The notes under the pieces: model-generated
What the model was told of the DNA's origin: nothing
Database searches by the model: none
Seen by the model: only the letters and a program-made list of their open reading frames with translations
Translations under genes and position numbers: made by a program
Assembly: GCA_963598415.1 (NCBI GenBank)
Contig: CAVBUH010000041.1
Span: 29,082-93,081 of the forward strand
Source: Colimorpha_A sp900556615
Lineage (GTDB): Bacteria > Bacillota > Clostridia > Oscillospirales > CAG-272
Direction: 5' to 3'
Length of the DNA stretch: 64,000 nucleotides
Part shown: one piece after another, positions 54,816-63,531 of the stretch
How the letters are laid out: each line of letters starts with the position of its first letter
How positions within the stretch are numbered: the first letter of the stretch is position 1

Positions 54816-54838
54816 GAAAAATACCTTCTTTTAGTTCA

Positions 54839-55477
54839 TCATACTGCCTTGCAAAGCTCCGCCGCAACCTCTGCGGCGCTTGCAGCGTCAGGAGTATATC
54901 TGTCAGCGCCGATTTGTTTAGCAAAAGCTTCTGTGACGGGGGCGCCGCCCACCATTATCTTGACTTGATCGCGGATTCCGACTGCCTCAGCAGCTTTAAC
55001 CACATCTGCCATAACGCCCATTGTTGTAGTGAGCAATGCGGAGCAGCAGATGATCTGGCAGTTTTCCTTCTTCGCGGTTTCTACAAAGGTTTCGGGAGCG
55101 ACGTCGACTCCAAGGTCGATTACCTCAAGCCCCTTGCCTTCCAGCATCATTCTCACAAGGTTCTTTCCGATATCGTGAAGATCCCCTTTTACAGTTCCTA
55201 TACACACTTTACCCGCCGCTTTTTCACCACTTTCGGCAAGCAGGGGCTTGAGAATAGCGGTTCCCATATTCATAGCGCGTGCTGCTACAAGAACCTCGGG
55301 AACAAAAACCTCATTGTTTTTAAATTTTTGCCCTATTACATCCATACCAGCTAATAAGCCTTCTTCAAGAATCTGTCGTGCGGGAATCCCCTGATCAACA
55401 GCATCTTGAACAAGTTGTTTAACAATTTTGGCTTTTCCATGTTGCAAATTTTCGGAAATATCTGTTATAATACTCAT
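54839..55477 (-). CDS. Corrinoid-binding methyltransfer protein (MtxC-type)
   Basis: 212 residues. The N-terminal helical cap (1-85) has LLAGMDVIGQKFKNNEVFVPEVLVAARAMN. A B12-binding Rossmann-like domain follows: GTVKGDLHDIGKNLVRMM carries the DxHxxG motif with His101 as lower cobalt ligand, and CSALLTTTMGVMADVVKAA and IMVGGAPVTEAFAKQIGADRY are the SxL/T and GG regions. It has the size and order of MtaC/MtbC/MtmC proteins, which carry the methyl group on cobalt. It is first in a five-gene operon, with CCGGAGG before the ATG, and divergent from a PocR-AraC regulator. Confidence 0.93.
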   Translation of the reverse strand: MSIITDISENLQHGKAKIVKQLVQDAVDQGIPARQILEEGLLAGMDVIGQKFKNNEVFVPEVLVAARAMNMGTAILKPLLAESGEKAAGKVCIGTVKGDLHDIGKNLVRMMLEGKGLEVIDLGVDVAPETFVETAKKENCQIICCSALLTTTMGVMADVVKAAEAVGIRDQVKIMVGGAPVTEAFAKQIGADRYTPDAASAAEVAAELCKAV

Positions 55478-55590
55478 AATATAATCCTCCGGAAAAAGTT
55501 TTGGATATTACTTTTATATAGCTTTAACTATATCACGAATAGCATTGTCTGTCTTGTAATTTGTGTCAATTTTTTGTATTTTTTTGTCAT

Positions 55591-55607
55591 ATTGAAATGA
55601 TTTCAAT
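55591..55607. promoter_or_regulatory. Palindrome between the corrinoid operon and its divergent regulator
   Basis: ATTGAAAT-G-ATTTCAAT is a perfect 8-1-8 inverted repeat, 114 bases before the corrinoid gene and 72 before the regulator. Position and symmetry suit an operator, but AraC-type sites are usually direct repeats, so the factor could be different. Confidence 0.4.
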
Positions 55608-55679
55608 TTTTATATTTTGCAATAGAATCATTAAATTCTATTATAAATTGAAAAAATCGGAAAAGAAGGTTTTATTGAT

Positions 55680-56947
55680 ATGTCTTTAAAAGAATCGTTT
55701 GATGTAACGCTTGCTATCGAATGCGCAAAAGCATTCTCTTGCTCCTGTGCTGTGGGGTGCACGGTGTCGGATGCGGAGGGAATCATCAAATATGAAAGCG
55801 GATACGGCTGTGCTTCCTGTCAGATTTGTCGTTCGGCGGGAAAATGTCAGGAAGATTGTATTAGAGCGCACATATACGGAATGATCGAAGCAGAGAGATT
55901 CGGCGGCAAGTACATTTATTTTTGTCCTATGGGACTGACTTGTTTTGTATCACCGATTTTGGGAGGGCAGCGTAGCGAAGGAAAAATCACGGTGGGACCG
56001 TTTCTTATGGTAGAGGTTCAGGATTATATAGCTTGTGATCTCGAAGACAGACAGCAGCTTCGAGGAGAGAGGCTTCAAAGTGTTATAGCAGAGCTTGGGA
56101 ATGTGACATATATTTCCGCGGAAAAAGTGAACAAGATGGCAACTCTTCTGTTTATGGCGGTTGGATTTATGAATAACATATCGGCCGCCAATAAAATGTT
56201 GGAAAATAAAAATTCCGGGATGATCCAGGGGCAGATTACAGCCTATATCCAGCAATTAAAGGCTTCCGATAAACCGGCCCATATCCCTTTGAAACAGAGC
56301 AGGCCATGCTTAGGGCGGTGCAGCAGGCAAACAAAGCAGAGGCGCAGAAGCTTTTGAATGAACTATTGGGGCATATATTGTTTTCTTCCGGAGGCGATTT
56401 TTTGCGTTGTAAAACACGGATATATGAATTACTGGTCTTGATCAGCCGTACTGCAATCAAAGCGGGAGCAAATCCGGAGGAAACCTTGAATGCAGGGCAC
56501 GGATATTTAATAGATATCACTCAAATTCAAGATTTTGATGCGCTTTGTCTTTGGTTGACCAAGGCAATGGGGATACTTATGGATAGTATTTTTGATTTTT
56601 CCGGAAGCCGACATACCAGCGCTATTCATCAGAGTATTCAGTATATTCATTCCCATTATGATGAACGAATTACCCTGGAAGATATGGCGAGAAGAGTATA
56701 TTTTTCTCCTGCATATTTCAGTCGGGTATTTAAAGATGAAACAGGAGAGGCTTTCAGTGTGTATCTGAATCGCGTTCGGATAGAAAAGAGTAAGGAGCAG
56801 CTTCTGTATACACATTTAAAGCTGTCTGATATTGCATTATCGATCGGATATGAAGATCAAAGCTATTTTTGCAAGGTTTTCAAAAAAATAGAGGACGTTA
56901 CGCCCATGCAGTATCGTAAATCCAACCTGTCCGATCTCGATATCTGA
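55680..56947 (+). CDS. PocR-AraC regulator, split in two frames by a likely one-base loss
   Basis: The first frame (55680-56357) encodes the PocR domain (FSCSCAVGCTVSDAEGIIKYESGYGCASCQICRSAG...YIYFCPMGLTCFVSP). The second (from about 56273 to 56947) encodes the AraC domain (RITLEDMARRVYFSPAYFSRVFKDETGEAFSVYLNRVRIEK...YEDQSYFCKVFKKIEDVTPMQYRKS). The frames meet at the C run 56278-56280; one extra C gives DKPAPYPFETEQAMLR and a single protein of about 420 residues. Upstream is AGAAGG. It is divergent from the corrinoid operon and is the obvious regulator of it. As written the PocR sensor and DNA-binding parts are separate. Confidence 0.82.
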
Positions 56948-57021
56948 AACTTTACATGATAAACTGCAAAAAGAGGGAAAAGCAAGAAAAGAACCGCCTT
57001 TGAAGTGATTATCAAAGTTTA

Positions 57022-57066
57022 TCATGCAAACAATTAACAATTTTTTTCAAAATTTTTCTCCTTTCC
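57022..57066. repeat. Duplicated 5' end of the neighbouring lipoprotein gene
   Basis: TCATGCAAACAATTAACAAT and the bases after it match 57661-57705, the start of the lipoprotein gene on the minus strand. The copy lies near the other end of that gene. It lacks an open frame and looks like the relic of a tandem duplication. Confidence 0.5.
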
Positions 57067-57179
57067 GTTTATTTGATTATGTGATAATATACTACACTAT
57101 CAATGAATTTCTTCCCCACCCGCAAATACGCAAGATACGGGTGGGGTAATGTGATCTTGATACGGTTAAGCTGCTGTTG

Positions 57180-57692
57180 TTAATCCACAGTAGTATACGG
57201 AATAGTGGACGACGATAAATCGACAATTGTATTAGGTGTCGAAGTCTTTAGTACATTGAGAACCATCCCATATTCAATTATATTATCAAAATCGGCTTTT
57301 TCATCTGAACACTCACTGGATAAATAAACCCAATAATCAATGCACTTATTATTTTTTAAATCCCATTGAAAGCATTTTATTCTTGGGTTAATTTGATTAC
57401 TCGGTATAGTCGATTTTACAGGAATCTCCCTTTGCGGTTTACCGACGATTTTTATCAGTTCATTAAAAGCCATTGTATGACCGGGTTGCACATAAGGGCT
57501 TTCCCTTATTAAATTGATGAATTCATCTTCGGTTAATAAATCTTGTTTGGATGGGATTGGACTAAAAAAATCTGTCATATCAGATTCCTCCTGCTTAGAA
57601 TGTTCGGGATTTTTCGGATTTGAACTTTGGCATGCCGTGAAAATCGATAATATAATACCTGTCATGCAAACAATTAACAATATTTTTTTCAT
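57180..57692 (-). CDS. Small lipoprotein of unknown function
   Basis: About 170 residues from MKKILLIVCMTGIILSIFTACQSS, a lipoprotein signal with lipobox IFTAC. The start at 57692 has GAAAGGT 7 bases before it; an ATG five codons earlier is also in frame. After a charged linker the protein has FINLIRESPYVQPGHTMAFNELIKIVGKPQREIPV and a C-terminal beta-rich part with CFQWDLKNNKCIDYWVYLSSE. I do not recognise a family. A fragment resembling its 5' end lies at 57022. Confidence 0.65.
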   Translation of the reverse strand: MKKILLIVCMTGIILSIFTACQSSNPKNPEHSKQEESDMTDFFSPIPSKQDLLTEDEFINLIRESPYVQPGHTMAFNELIKIVGKPQREIPVKSTIPSNQINPRIKCFQWDLKNNKCIDYWVYLSSECSDEKADFDNIIEYGMVLNVLKTSTPNTIVDLSSSTIPYTTVD

Positions 57693-57865
57693 GTTTTTAC
57701 CTTTCATTTATTGGGGGAATTATAATAAATCCTAGTCAAAGGAGGGAATCAGACGTAAACGTCTCTTAAGATGCGTTCTGTTTATCAAACGCGCCGCGGG
57801 GAGCACGTGGCTCCCCTGTCTCAACGGCAAATCCAATTGTAAAATTACGTTTTACAATTGACTGC

Positions 57866-58696
57866 TTATTCGGTTATGCGATAATAAACAATATTGCTGT
57901 TGTAATAATTATCTATACCACATGCCCATCCCGGCGAATTATTGGTGGTCGGTATGTCTGTTCCAAGTGGTTGACTTGGGGTTCCGTCTGTTCCGTGTTT
58001 ATTTGTCCATTGTCCTGTGTTATCGCGATACCAAAAATGGTAGTCATAAGTAATATATTTTGTGTAATAAACACCATCTTTGTTTATGATTTGAACTGAC
58101 GATGAAGGCGAATAAATAACATTTGATCCATTTCTAAAAAAATCCCCGATTCCCACTCTCATCGCGACAAGCCATTGGTTGCTTGCAAGCTGCGCGTTCA
58201 TTCCGCCTTGGCTTGTTACGTCTTCCCATTTTCCGGGAAAATATACATTAAGCCAGTTCGCTTCAAGACGGCTTTTTGTGTTTGCAAGTGCGGTATTTAC
58301 ATCTGTCCATGCGTCTTTCTGCGCTGCGGTGTAGTTTAACCAATTTTGCGGATTGTCAAGTGTCAAAAAGGCATATCCCTGACAGTTTACGGTATTCGAC
58401 TCACTGCTGCCCGAGCTGATGGAGTAATACGGTTTGCAGCCCATGAATTGCATGGTCCATTTTTGCAGACTGCTTCCGGAATAGGTTTGCAGGACTACAT
58501 CATTACTGCTGGTTCCGGCAATACACAAATTCATGTTTGACCGTAAAACAATTTTATACTGATTGTTTCCGAGCGGTACAAACAGCCATTCCTGCGCTTC
58601 CGGGTAACCTCCTGCGGTGTATAGCTGGATATTATTGCCCGAAACCGGTATCGCGCCGCCGGATTTTTCGTGAAACAATACAAATTGAGGAGGCAA
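57866..58696 (-). pseudogene. Ricin-type lectin + cysteine-peptidase-like secreted protein, 5' end replaced by a repeat
   Basis: The open frame of 276 codons has no ATG start. The first 15-16 residues (PPQFVLFHEKSGGAIP) are translated from an R1 repeat and match the frame LPPQLVLSDEKSGGAA read from the R1 copy at 63532. The genuine gene starts inside a ricin-B beta-trefoil (NIQLYTAGGYPEAQEWLFVPL...QKWTMQFMG). It continues into a domain with NCQGYAF and YDYHFWYRDNTGQWTNKHG, a Cys/His arrangement like papain-fold peptidases. The signal peptide and the start of the lectin are missing. I think the gene was truncated by the repeat and is not functional. Confidence 0.65.
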
Positions 58697-58796
58697 GAGT
58701 GACTCCTCCGCCGACGAAATTTATGAAATATGACGGAAAAGATGCAAGCAAATGCGCAATAAAGGTGTTAGCTGTGCACCCGGCGGTATTGCCTTA
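58651..58796 (+). repeat. R1 repeat, truncated copy C
   Basis: It runs from GCGCCGCCGGATTTTTCGT through AATTGAGGAGGCAAGAGTGA to GCGGTATTGCCTTA. The right end is intact. The left end, compared with copy D at 63532, is missing about 50 bases and is fused to a lectin/peptidase gene. Confidence 0.7.
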
Positions 58797-59270
58797 AATC
58801 GATATCGTATAGAGCAATACAGCATTGGCAATTTTTGTTTTTATAAAGTAAAAGCGCAGAAGCCTGCTTATAAAGCGGCCTCTGCACCCTCAATGAAATA
58901 ATATCTTGAATGATCTGCAAAGCATTTAACACGAAAGGGAAAAGCCGCTGTAACGTGAATTTTAATCTTGAATTACCTTGGCATTTCTTTACTGTAAGTT
59001 AATGTATTTATTCATTCTTATTCGTATTATATCATACTTGTTCAGGCGTGTCAAGCAAAATTGGCAGGATTGTACAGGCTTATAATTGATATGTTATAAT
59101 TTTCAATTCATTTGAAAAAGTAACAGATTCTCTAAATTCTTACGGTATCTCTTTTTTCTTCTGTTTTGCCTATAGAAATATGCACCACAAAAAGCGTCGA
59201 CCTTTTGTGGTGCATATCAATGGCGTTTTTTAGACAGAGAATTTGAAAGTGCTATTTTATAAACAGTGAG
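58797..59270. other. Intergenic region with a long hairpin, no gene seen
   Basis: About 470 bases between the R1 copy and the trpB-like gene. The only structure is the inverted repeat at 59178-59217. The remainder is AT-rich without a usable ORF. Confidence 0.5.
59178..59217. terminator. Long hairpin, possible terminator of the trpB-like gene
   Basis: ATATGCACCACAAAA pairs with TTTTGTGGTGCATAT around a short centre; the pairing is 14-15 bp. On the plus strand GGCGTTTTTT follows after 7 bases. For the minus-strand gene no T-run is adjacent, so the terminator call is tentative. Confidence 0.45.
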
Positions 59271-59288
59271 GTAGCGGCGTTGCCTTAA
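59271..59288 (+). repeat. Isolated R1 repeat end at the trpB stop codon
   Basis: GTAGCGGCGTTGCCTTAA is an R1 terminus without the rest of the element. The TTA in it is the stop codon (TAA on the minus strand) of the trpB-like gene. Confidence 0.5.
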
Positions 59289-60658
59289 TCTATTTTCGGC
59301 AATTTCGCAGCATATGACGCAAGCTCCCCGTCGGTGGGAACATAATCATCCATATCGCCGTTATGAAATTTTTCATATGCGACCATGTCGAAATAGCCGG
59401 TTCCGGTCAGACCGAAAACAATCGTTTTCTTTTCTCCTGTTTCTTTGCATTTAAGTGCCTCGTCGATTGCCGTTCTGATGGCATGAGCGCTTTCGGGAGC
59501 GGGAAGGATTCCTTCGACCCTTGCAAAATACTCGGCTGCTTCAAACACCTCGGTTTGCTTGACGGAAACGGCTTCCATGTATCCGTCGTTATACAGTTGA
59601 GAAAGAATAGAACTCATGCCGTGATAGCGTAAACCACCCGCATGATTTGCAGAAGGGATAAAATCGCTTCCGAGCGTATACATTTTAGCAAGAGGACATA
59701 CCATTCCCGTATCACAAAAGTCATATGCGAATACGCCGCGGGTAAAACTTGGACAGGATGCCGGCTCGACGGCGATAAATCGATAATCGGCTTCTCCGCG
59801 AAGCTTTTCCCCCATAAACGGCGCGATAAGACCTCCCAGATTTGAGCCGCCTCCGGCACAGCCGATAATAATGTCAGGCTTTATACCGTACTTGTCAAGA
59901 GCGGTTTTTGTTTCGAGCCCGATGACGGATTGATGGAGAAGAACCTGATTCAGCACGCTGCCGAGTACATATCGATAACCCGGGGTGGTCACTGCCTTTT
60001 CAACTGCTTCGGAAATAGCGCATCCGAGGCTTCCCGTTGTTCCGGGGTGTTCTGAAAGTATTTTTTTCCCTACCTCAGTTTCCATAGAGGGCGAGGGAGT
60101 GACCGAAGCGCCGTATGTGCGCATTACTTCCCGGCGAAAAGGCTTTTGTTCATATGAGCATTTTACCATAAAGACTTTACAGTCAAGGTTAAAATAAGCA
60201 CAGGCCATTGAAAGTGCAGTTCCCCATTGACCGGCTCCTGTTTCGGTAGTTACGCCTTTCAGATCTTGCTTTTTTGCATAATATGCCTGTGCGATTGCCG
60301 AATTGAGCTTATGGCTGCCGCTTGTATTGTTTCCTTCAAACTTATAATAAATTTCAGCGGGTGTTTTTAATTTTTCTTCCAGGCAATAGGCGCGTACAAG
60401 GGGAGAAGGGCGATACATTTTGTAAAAGCTTCTGATATCTTCGGGAATATCAAAAAAAGGGGTGTCGTTATCAAGCTCCTGTTTGATCAGTTCTTCGCAA
60501 AATACCGGGGCAAGCTCTTCCGCTTCCATAGGTTTATAAGTTCCAGGATTGAGAAGCGGCGCTGGCTTTTTCTTCATATCGGCACGAAGGTTATACCATG
60601 CCATCGGCATTTCCTTTTCCTCAAGATAGATCTTGTAAGGGATTTTCTTTTCTGACAT
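59285..60658 (-). CDS. trpB2: Tryptophan synthase beta-like enzyme TrpB2
   Basis: About 457 residues from MSEKKIPYKIYLEEKEMP. Upstream codons in the same frame are the T-box terminator and are not coding, and GGAG lies 8 bases before this ATG. PLP-lysine is in EGNNTSGSHKLNSAIAQAYY and the glycine-rich phosphate loop is IIGCAGGGSNLGGLIAPF. Other TrpB2 features are EIYYKFEGNNTSGSHK and TETGAGQWGTALSMA. TrpB2 enzymes often occur without TrpA and make Trp from serine and free indole, so this strain could salvage indole. The stop codon lies in an R1 repeat end. It is controlled by a Trp T-box. Confidence 0.93.
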   Translation of the reverse strand: MSEKKIPYKIYLEEKEMPMAWYNLRADMKKKPAPLLNPGTYKPMEAEELAPVFCEELIKQELDNDTPFFDIPEDIRSFYKMYRPSPLVRAYCLEEKLKTPAEIYYKFEGNNTSGSHKLNSAIAQAYYAKKQDLKGVTTETGAGQWGTALSMACAYFNLDCKVFMVKCSYEQKPFRREVMRTYGASVTPSPSMETEVGKKILSEHPGTTGSLGCAISEAVEKAVTTPGYRYVLGSVLNQVLLHQSVIGLETKTALDKYGIKPDIIIGCAGGGSNLGGLIAPFMGEKLRGEADYRFIAVEPASCPSFTRGVFAYDFCDTGMVCPLAKMYTLGSDFIPSANHAGGLRYHGMSSILSQLYNDGYMEAVSVKQTEVFEAAEYFARVEGILPAPESAHAIRTAIDEALKCKETGEKKTIVFGLTGTGYFDMVAYEKFHNGDMDDYVPTDGELASYAAKLPKID

Positions 60659-60694
60659 TTTATTGTCTCCTTTCTGATTGTTCGGGACAGAAAT

Positions 60695-60985
60695 AAAAAA
60701 CCTGTCCCAGATAATAAATCTGCTGGGACAGGATGCCAAAAACATTCCTGCGGTGCCACCCGGCTTGACGCATTTATAATACGTCCTCTCTACGCATACC
60801 TATATATGCAGACTTTTGTTTACGGAGAGTCATGCTCCGTCTCGCATACTTGATTTGTTCCCGAAAAACATTCTTTCTGCTTGCCCTCAGAAGCCCATTC
60901 ATCGATATTCTTTACATCGCAATTTCACCCTCTGCGACTCTCTTTGGAAAAGCTAATATCGATTACTCACTCTTCTTCAACAGTT
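60695..60985 (-). promoter_or_regulatory. T-box leader (tRNA-Trp) controlling trpB2
   Basis: On the minus strand the leader reads GAAGAAGAGTGAGTAATCG at the start of stem I, a TGG specifier codon (60897-60895) in GAATGGGCTTCTG opposite the TCGATATT/AATATCGA stem, and the T-box motif CCGGGTGGCACCGCAGG (60763-60747). The terminator CCTGTCCCAG/CTGGGACAGG (60732-60701) is followed by TTTTTTATT. The Trp specifier fits the downstream tryptophan synthase gene. Uncharged tRNA-Trp should stabilise the antiterminator. Confidence 0.9.
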
Positions 60986-60991
60986 TAGTAT

Positions 60992-61020
60992 ATTGTATCA
61001 TACTTTCATTTGAGTGTCAA
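60992..61020 (-). promoter_or_regulatory. Promoter of the T-box/trpB2 transcript
   Basis: Minus-strand TTGACA (61020-61015) and TACAAT (60997-60992) with a 17-base spacer, just upstream of the T-box start. Confidence 0.8.
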
Positions 61021-61131
61021 GATATTTTAAAAAATCTCCTAAAATTAGATCAAATTAATTATTGCTTTCAAGTCACCTGTTTAGCAATCGGTTCCAGATA
61101 AATTCGGAGAAGGAGCTTTTCATACAATAAA

Positions 61132-63435
61132 TTATTTTGAGTTAAAACGTTCAACAGGAATATTTTGCGGTTCTTCATGTATCACGGCTTCCCGCAAATC
61201 ATAGCTTTCAGCAGTTTCAATGGGGAGACCTGAAGATATAAAAGGACCATTGTAATCTGAAACGGTTGCGTTTTCATACCCGGCTTGGAAATCGCCGGCG
61301 CTGTCTGACGCATCTATGCTGTAGATGCGTGAAGTCCTTCCACCTGACATAACACACCAATTTCCGATATAAAGAGCAAAACTGTTTCCTCTTACAGCAG
61401 CATCGGTATTCCCGTCTGCAACAATACCTGCCGCACAGTTGACATGACATCCCTCAGGGGTATAGTTGTTGTATACTGAGCCGCCAAACACACGGTCGGT
61501 TTCTCCGGTGCGTGTCCATGGTTGGGTTGACATGGTTATTAGCAGATGGGTATGGGCTTTATATGATGTAAAAATACTGTTCTCATATATGACAAAACCG
61601 GTAAAATTGGCGGGATTTTCCGGAATATTTAATGCGGATCCTTCAAGCTTTGTGTCATTCCAATTGATATTATTTGATTCGAAATCAAGGGATGCATATG
61701 AAGAATTACCTGCTTGCAATACGGTATTGTATCTTACGATTGTATTCTGAGCCCGGATATAAGTGTTTGGTCCGGGAGCTTTATCGATTTCGGCAACAAA
61801 GCGGAATACTGCGATCGCTGCGTCAGTAGCATCTATTACTTCATTATACTCAAGTATGCAGTCGGTTCCCATACATCTGAGTCCGTCCTGCCAGGTCCTG
61901 TTATGGTCGGAAGCGTAGCAGGTTATAAGATTATAACCGACATAATTGAATTCTGTTCCGCACAATACATTGAGACTGTAAGTACATCCGGAGTCGCTGC
62001 ATCTGCATCCGATGACAGATCCGCCATTTCCTATGCATACAATATTGGTTCCTGCTATTCTTTCTGCTTCATATGCAAAATTACCGTCGGCAAATATATT
62101 TTTCAGAGTAGCTTTGCTTTTGACATGAATCATATCATAGTTACCGTCGCCGGTACGGATAAATCTTGCCATTTGTGTGTAATGGGTAGGAGAACCTGCC
62201 GTTTCGAGCGTTACATTGTCCGGCACGGTTATCGTTTTATCTACCAACACCAAGGTTCCGCGTTCGAGGCTAACTACGGTATTTTGATTCAGGAGTATCT
62301 GAAGTTCATCTGCCGTTATAACTTTATTTCCTGTATAGCGTGATGAATTATTTTTGCCCCAGAAATACGGTCCGGCGATAATATCGGGAAGTAAATTGGA
62401 AAATTCTTTACTGCTGCAAAGCTTTTTTACAAGATCAATTGAATCAATTTTGGAATATGCTTCTATCTCTTCTGTTTTAGGATCCCGATTGAGAATGGCT
62501 CTTGTTATCGCAAAAACGGTTTCTGTTTGATTTAAGTTGCAATCCGTAAATTTATCGTCGGTAAAGAATTGAACGGCAAGATCGGTCAGCGTTTGGATGG
62601 TACATCCGTTTTGTTCGATTACAGACGTATAGGCAAGATACTCTTCACCCTTTGGCGCTCTTGATAGACCTTCGGTAAATAGTTTAGCAACAAATTGAGC
62701 GCCACCGAATTGGGAAGAGTCTTTTTCGACTGTAAGCGTTTTTCCGGTATAATAAGCGCCTTCTTCCGTATTGTTTCGCAGTGGAACGGTTTGAGGAATG
62801 ACATCCTCGCCGGGTCTTATTTCCGTACCGTTTTCGGCAAGCTGAAATTTGACAATTGTGCCGAGGCGAAGTGCGGAATAATAAGAATCCGTAAAACTGT
62901 AATCAGAGGGAATGGAAAGAGAAACACCGCTTGTATACTCGTTTTTATCCGAATAACCAAGGCAGTCGGAAGCGAAACGTTCAACTGCGAAAGCGGTAAT
63001 TCGGGGGGACTTCCCGGTTATAACGAGTTTATTTCCGCTGACTTGTATCACCAGTTCCTGTTCATCGATAGATTCAAGAGCAGCTTTGCTTTCCGCTCGG
63101 TTTGTTTCTCCGATTAAAATTTCACGCCTGAGGGAATTGTCCTGCGATCCGTCAAAATCATTGGTCAGTTCCGGTTCCGTTCCGGTCATTTTACTTATTA
63201 TATCTCGAAGATAGACTGCCGCCTTAAATTCGGAATCAAGAGCATTTTCTCCGCAGACAATCGTGATCGCTTTATCTCCTTCAACAAGGAAAAAATTTTT
63301 TTCATCCGGATTTTCTGTTGACGAGACGTTCGATGTTATATTCGTACCGGAAGGATCGGAAGCTTGTTTCATTTCACAGGAAAACATAAATAGTACCGAT
63401 AACACAAGAAGAATACTAATAATATTTTTTTTCAT
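61132..63435 (-). CDS. Secreted beta-helix lipoprotein (DUF4214-like module + right-handed beta-helix)
   Basis: 767 residues. The lipoprotein signal MKKNIISILLVLSVLFMFSC is followed by a domain with ITIVCGENALDSEFKAAVYLRDIISKMTGTEPEL, similar to N-terminal domains of carbohydrate-active proteins (about 50-180). A DUF4214-like stretch follows (FVAKLFTEGLSRAPKGEEYLAYTSVIEQNGC...AILNRDPKTEEIEAYSK). From about residue 390 a right-handed parallel beta-helix runs (TITVPDNVTLETAGSP; DMIHVKSKATLKNIFADGNF; VIGCRCSDSGCTYSL; CILEYNEVIDATDAAIAVFRF), a fold of pectate-lyase-like and other polysaccharide-binding enzymes. The substrate is unknown. AAAGGAAT lies 11 bases before the ATG. Confidence 0.78.
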   Translation of the reverse strand: MKKNIISILLVLSVLFMFSCEMKQASDPSGTNITSNVSSTENPDEKNFFLVEGDKAITIVCGENALDSEFKAAVYLRDIISKMTGTEPELTNDFDGSQDNSLRREILIGETNRAESKAALESIDEQELVIQVSGNKLVITGKSPRITAFAVERFASDCLGYSDKNEYTSGVSLSIPSDYSFTDSYYSALRLGTIVKFQLAENGTEIRPGEDVIPQTVPLRNNTEEGAYYTGKTLTVEKDSSQFGGAQFVAKLFTEGLSRAPKGEEYLAYTSVIEQNGCTIQTLTDLAVQFFTDDKFTDCNLNQTETVFAITRAILNRDPKTEEIEAYSKIDSIDLVKKLCSSKEFSNLLPDIIAGPYFWGKNNSSRYTGNKVITADELQILLNQNTVVSLERGTLVLVDKTITVPDNVTLETAGSPTHYTQMARFIRTGDGNYDMIHVKSKATLKNIFADGNFAYEAERIAGTNIVCIGNGGSVIGCRCSDSGCTYSLNVLCGTEFNYVGYNLITCYASDHNRTWQDGLRCMGTDCILEYNEVIDATDAAIAVFRFVAEIDKAPGPNTYIRAQNTIVRYNTVLQAGNSSYASLDFESNNINWNDTKLEGSALNIPENPANFTGFVIYENSIFTSYKAHTHLLITMSTQPWTRTGETDRVFGGSVYNNYTPEGCHVNCAAGIVADGNTDAAVRGNSFALYIGNWCVMSGGRTSRIYSIDASDSAGDFQAGYENATVSDYNGPFISSGLPIETAESYDLREAVIHEEPQNIPVERFNSK

Positions 63436-63531
63436 TTCCTATGTTATTCCTTTCATAATCAGTGTAAACAGATAAGAATTTTTATACGGTACCATATGCG
63501 TCGTAGTTATGCACAAGACACCGTAAGTTTT

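Noticed and set aside
55478..55679. Cobalamin riboswitch before the corrinoid operon
   Set aside because: The region is short and AT-rich, with no recognisable B12-box or long structured leader.
60659..60745. N-terminal extension of trpB2
   Set aside because: The extra 29 codons translate the T-box terminator; the ribosome site and family N-terminus place the start at 60658.
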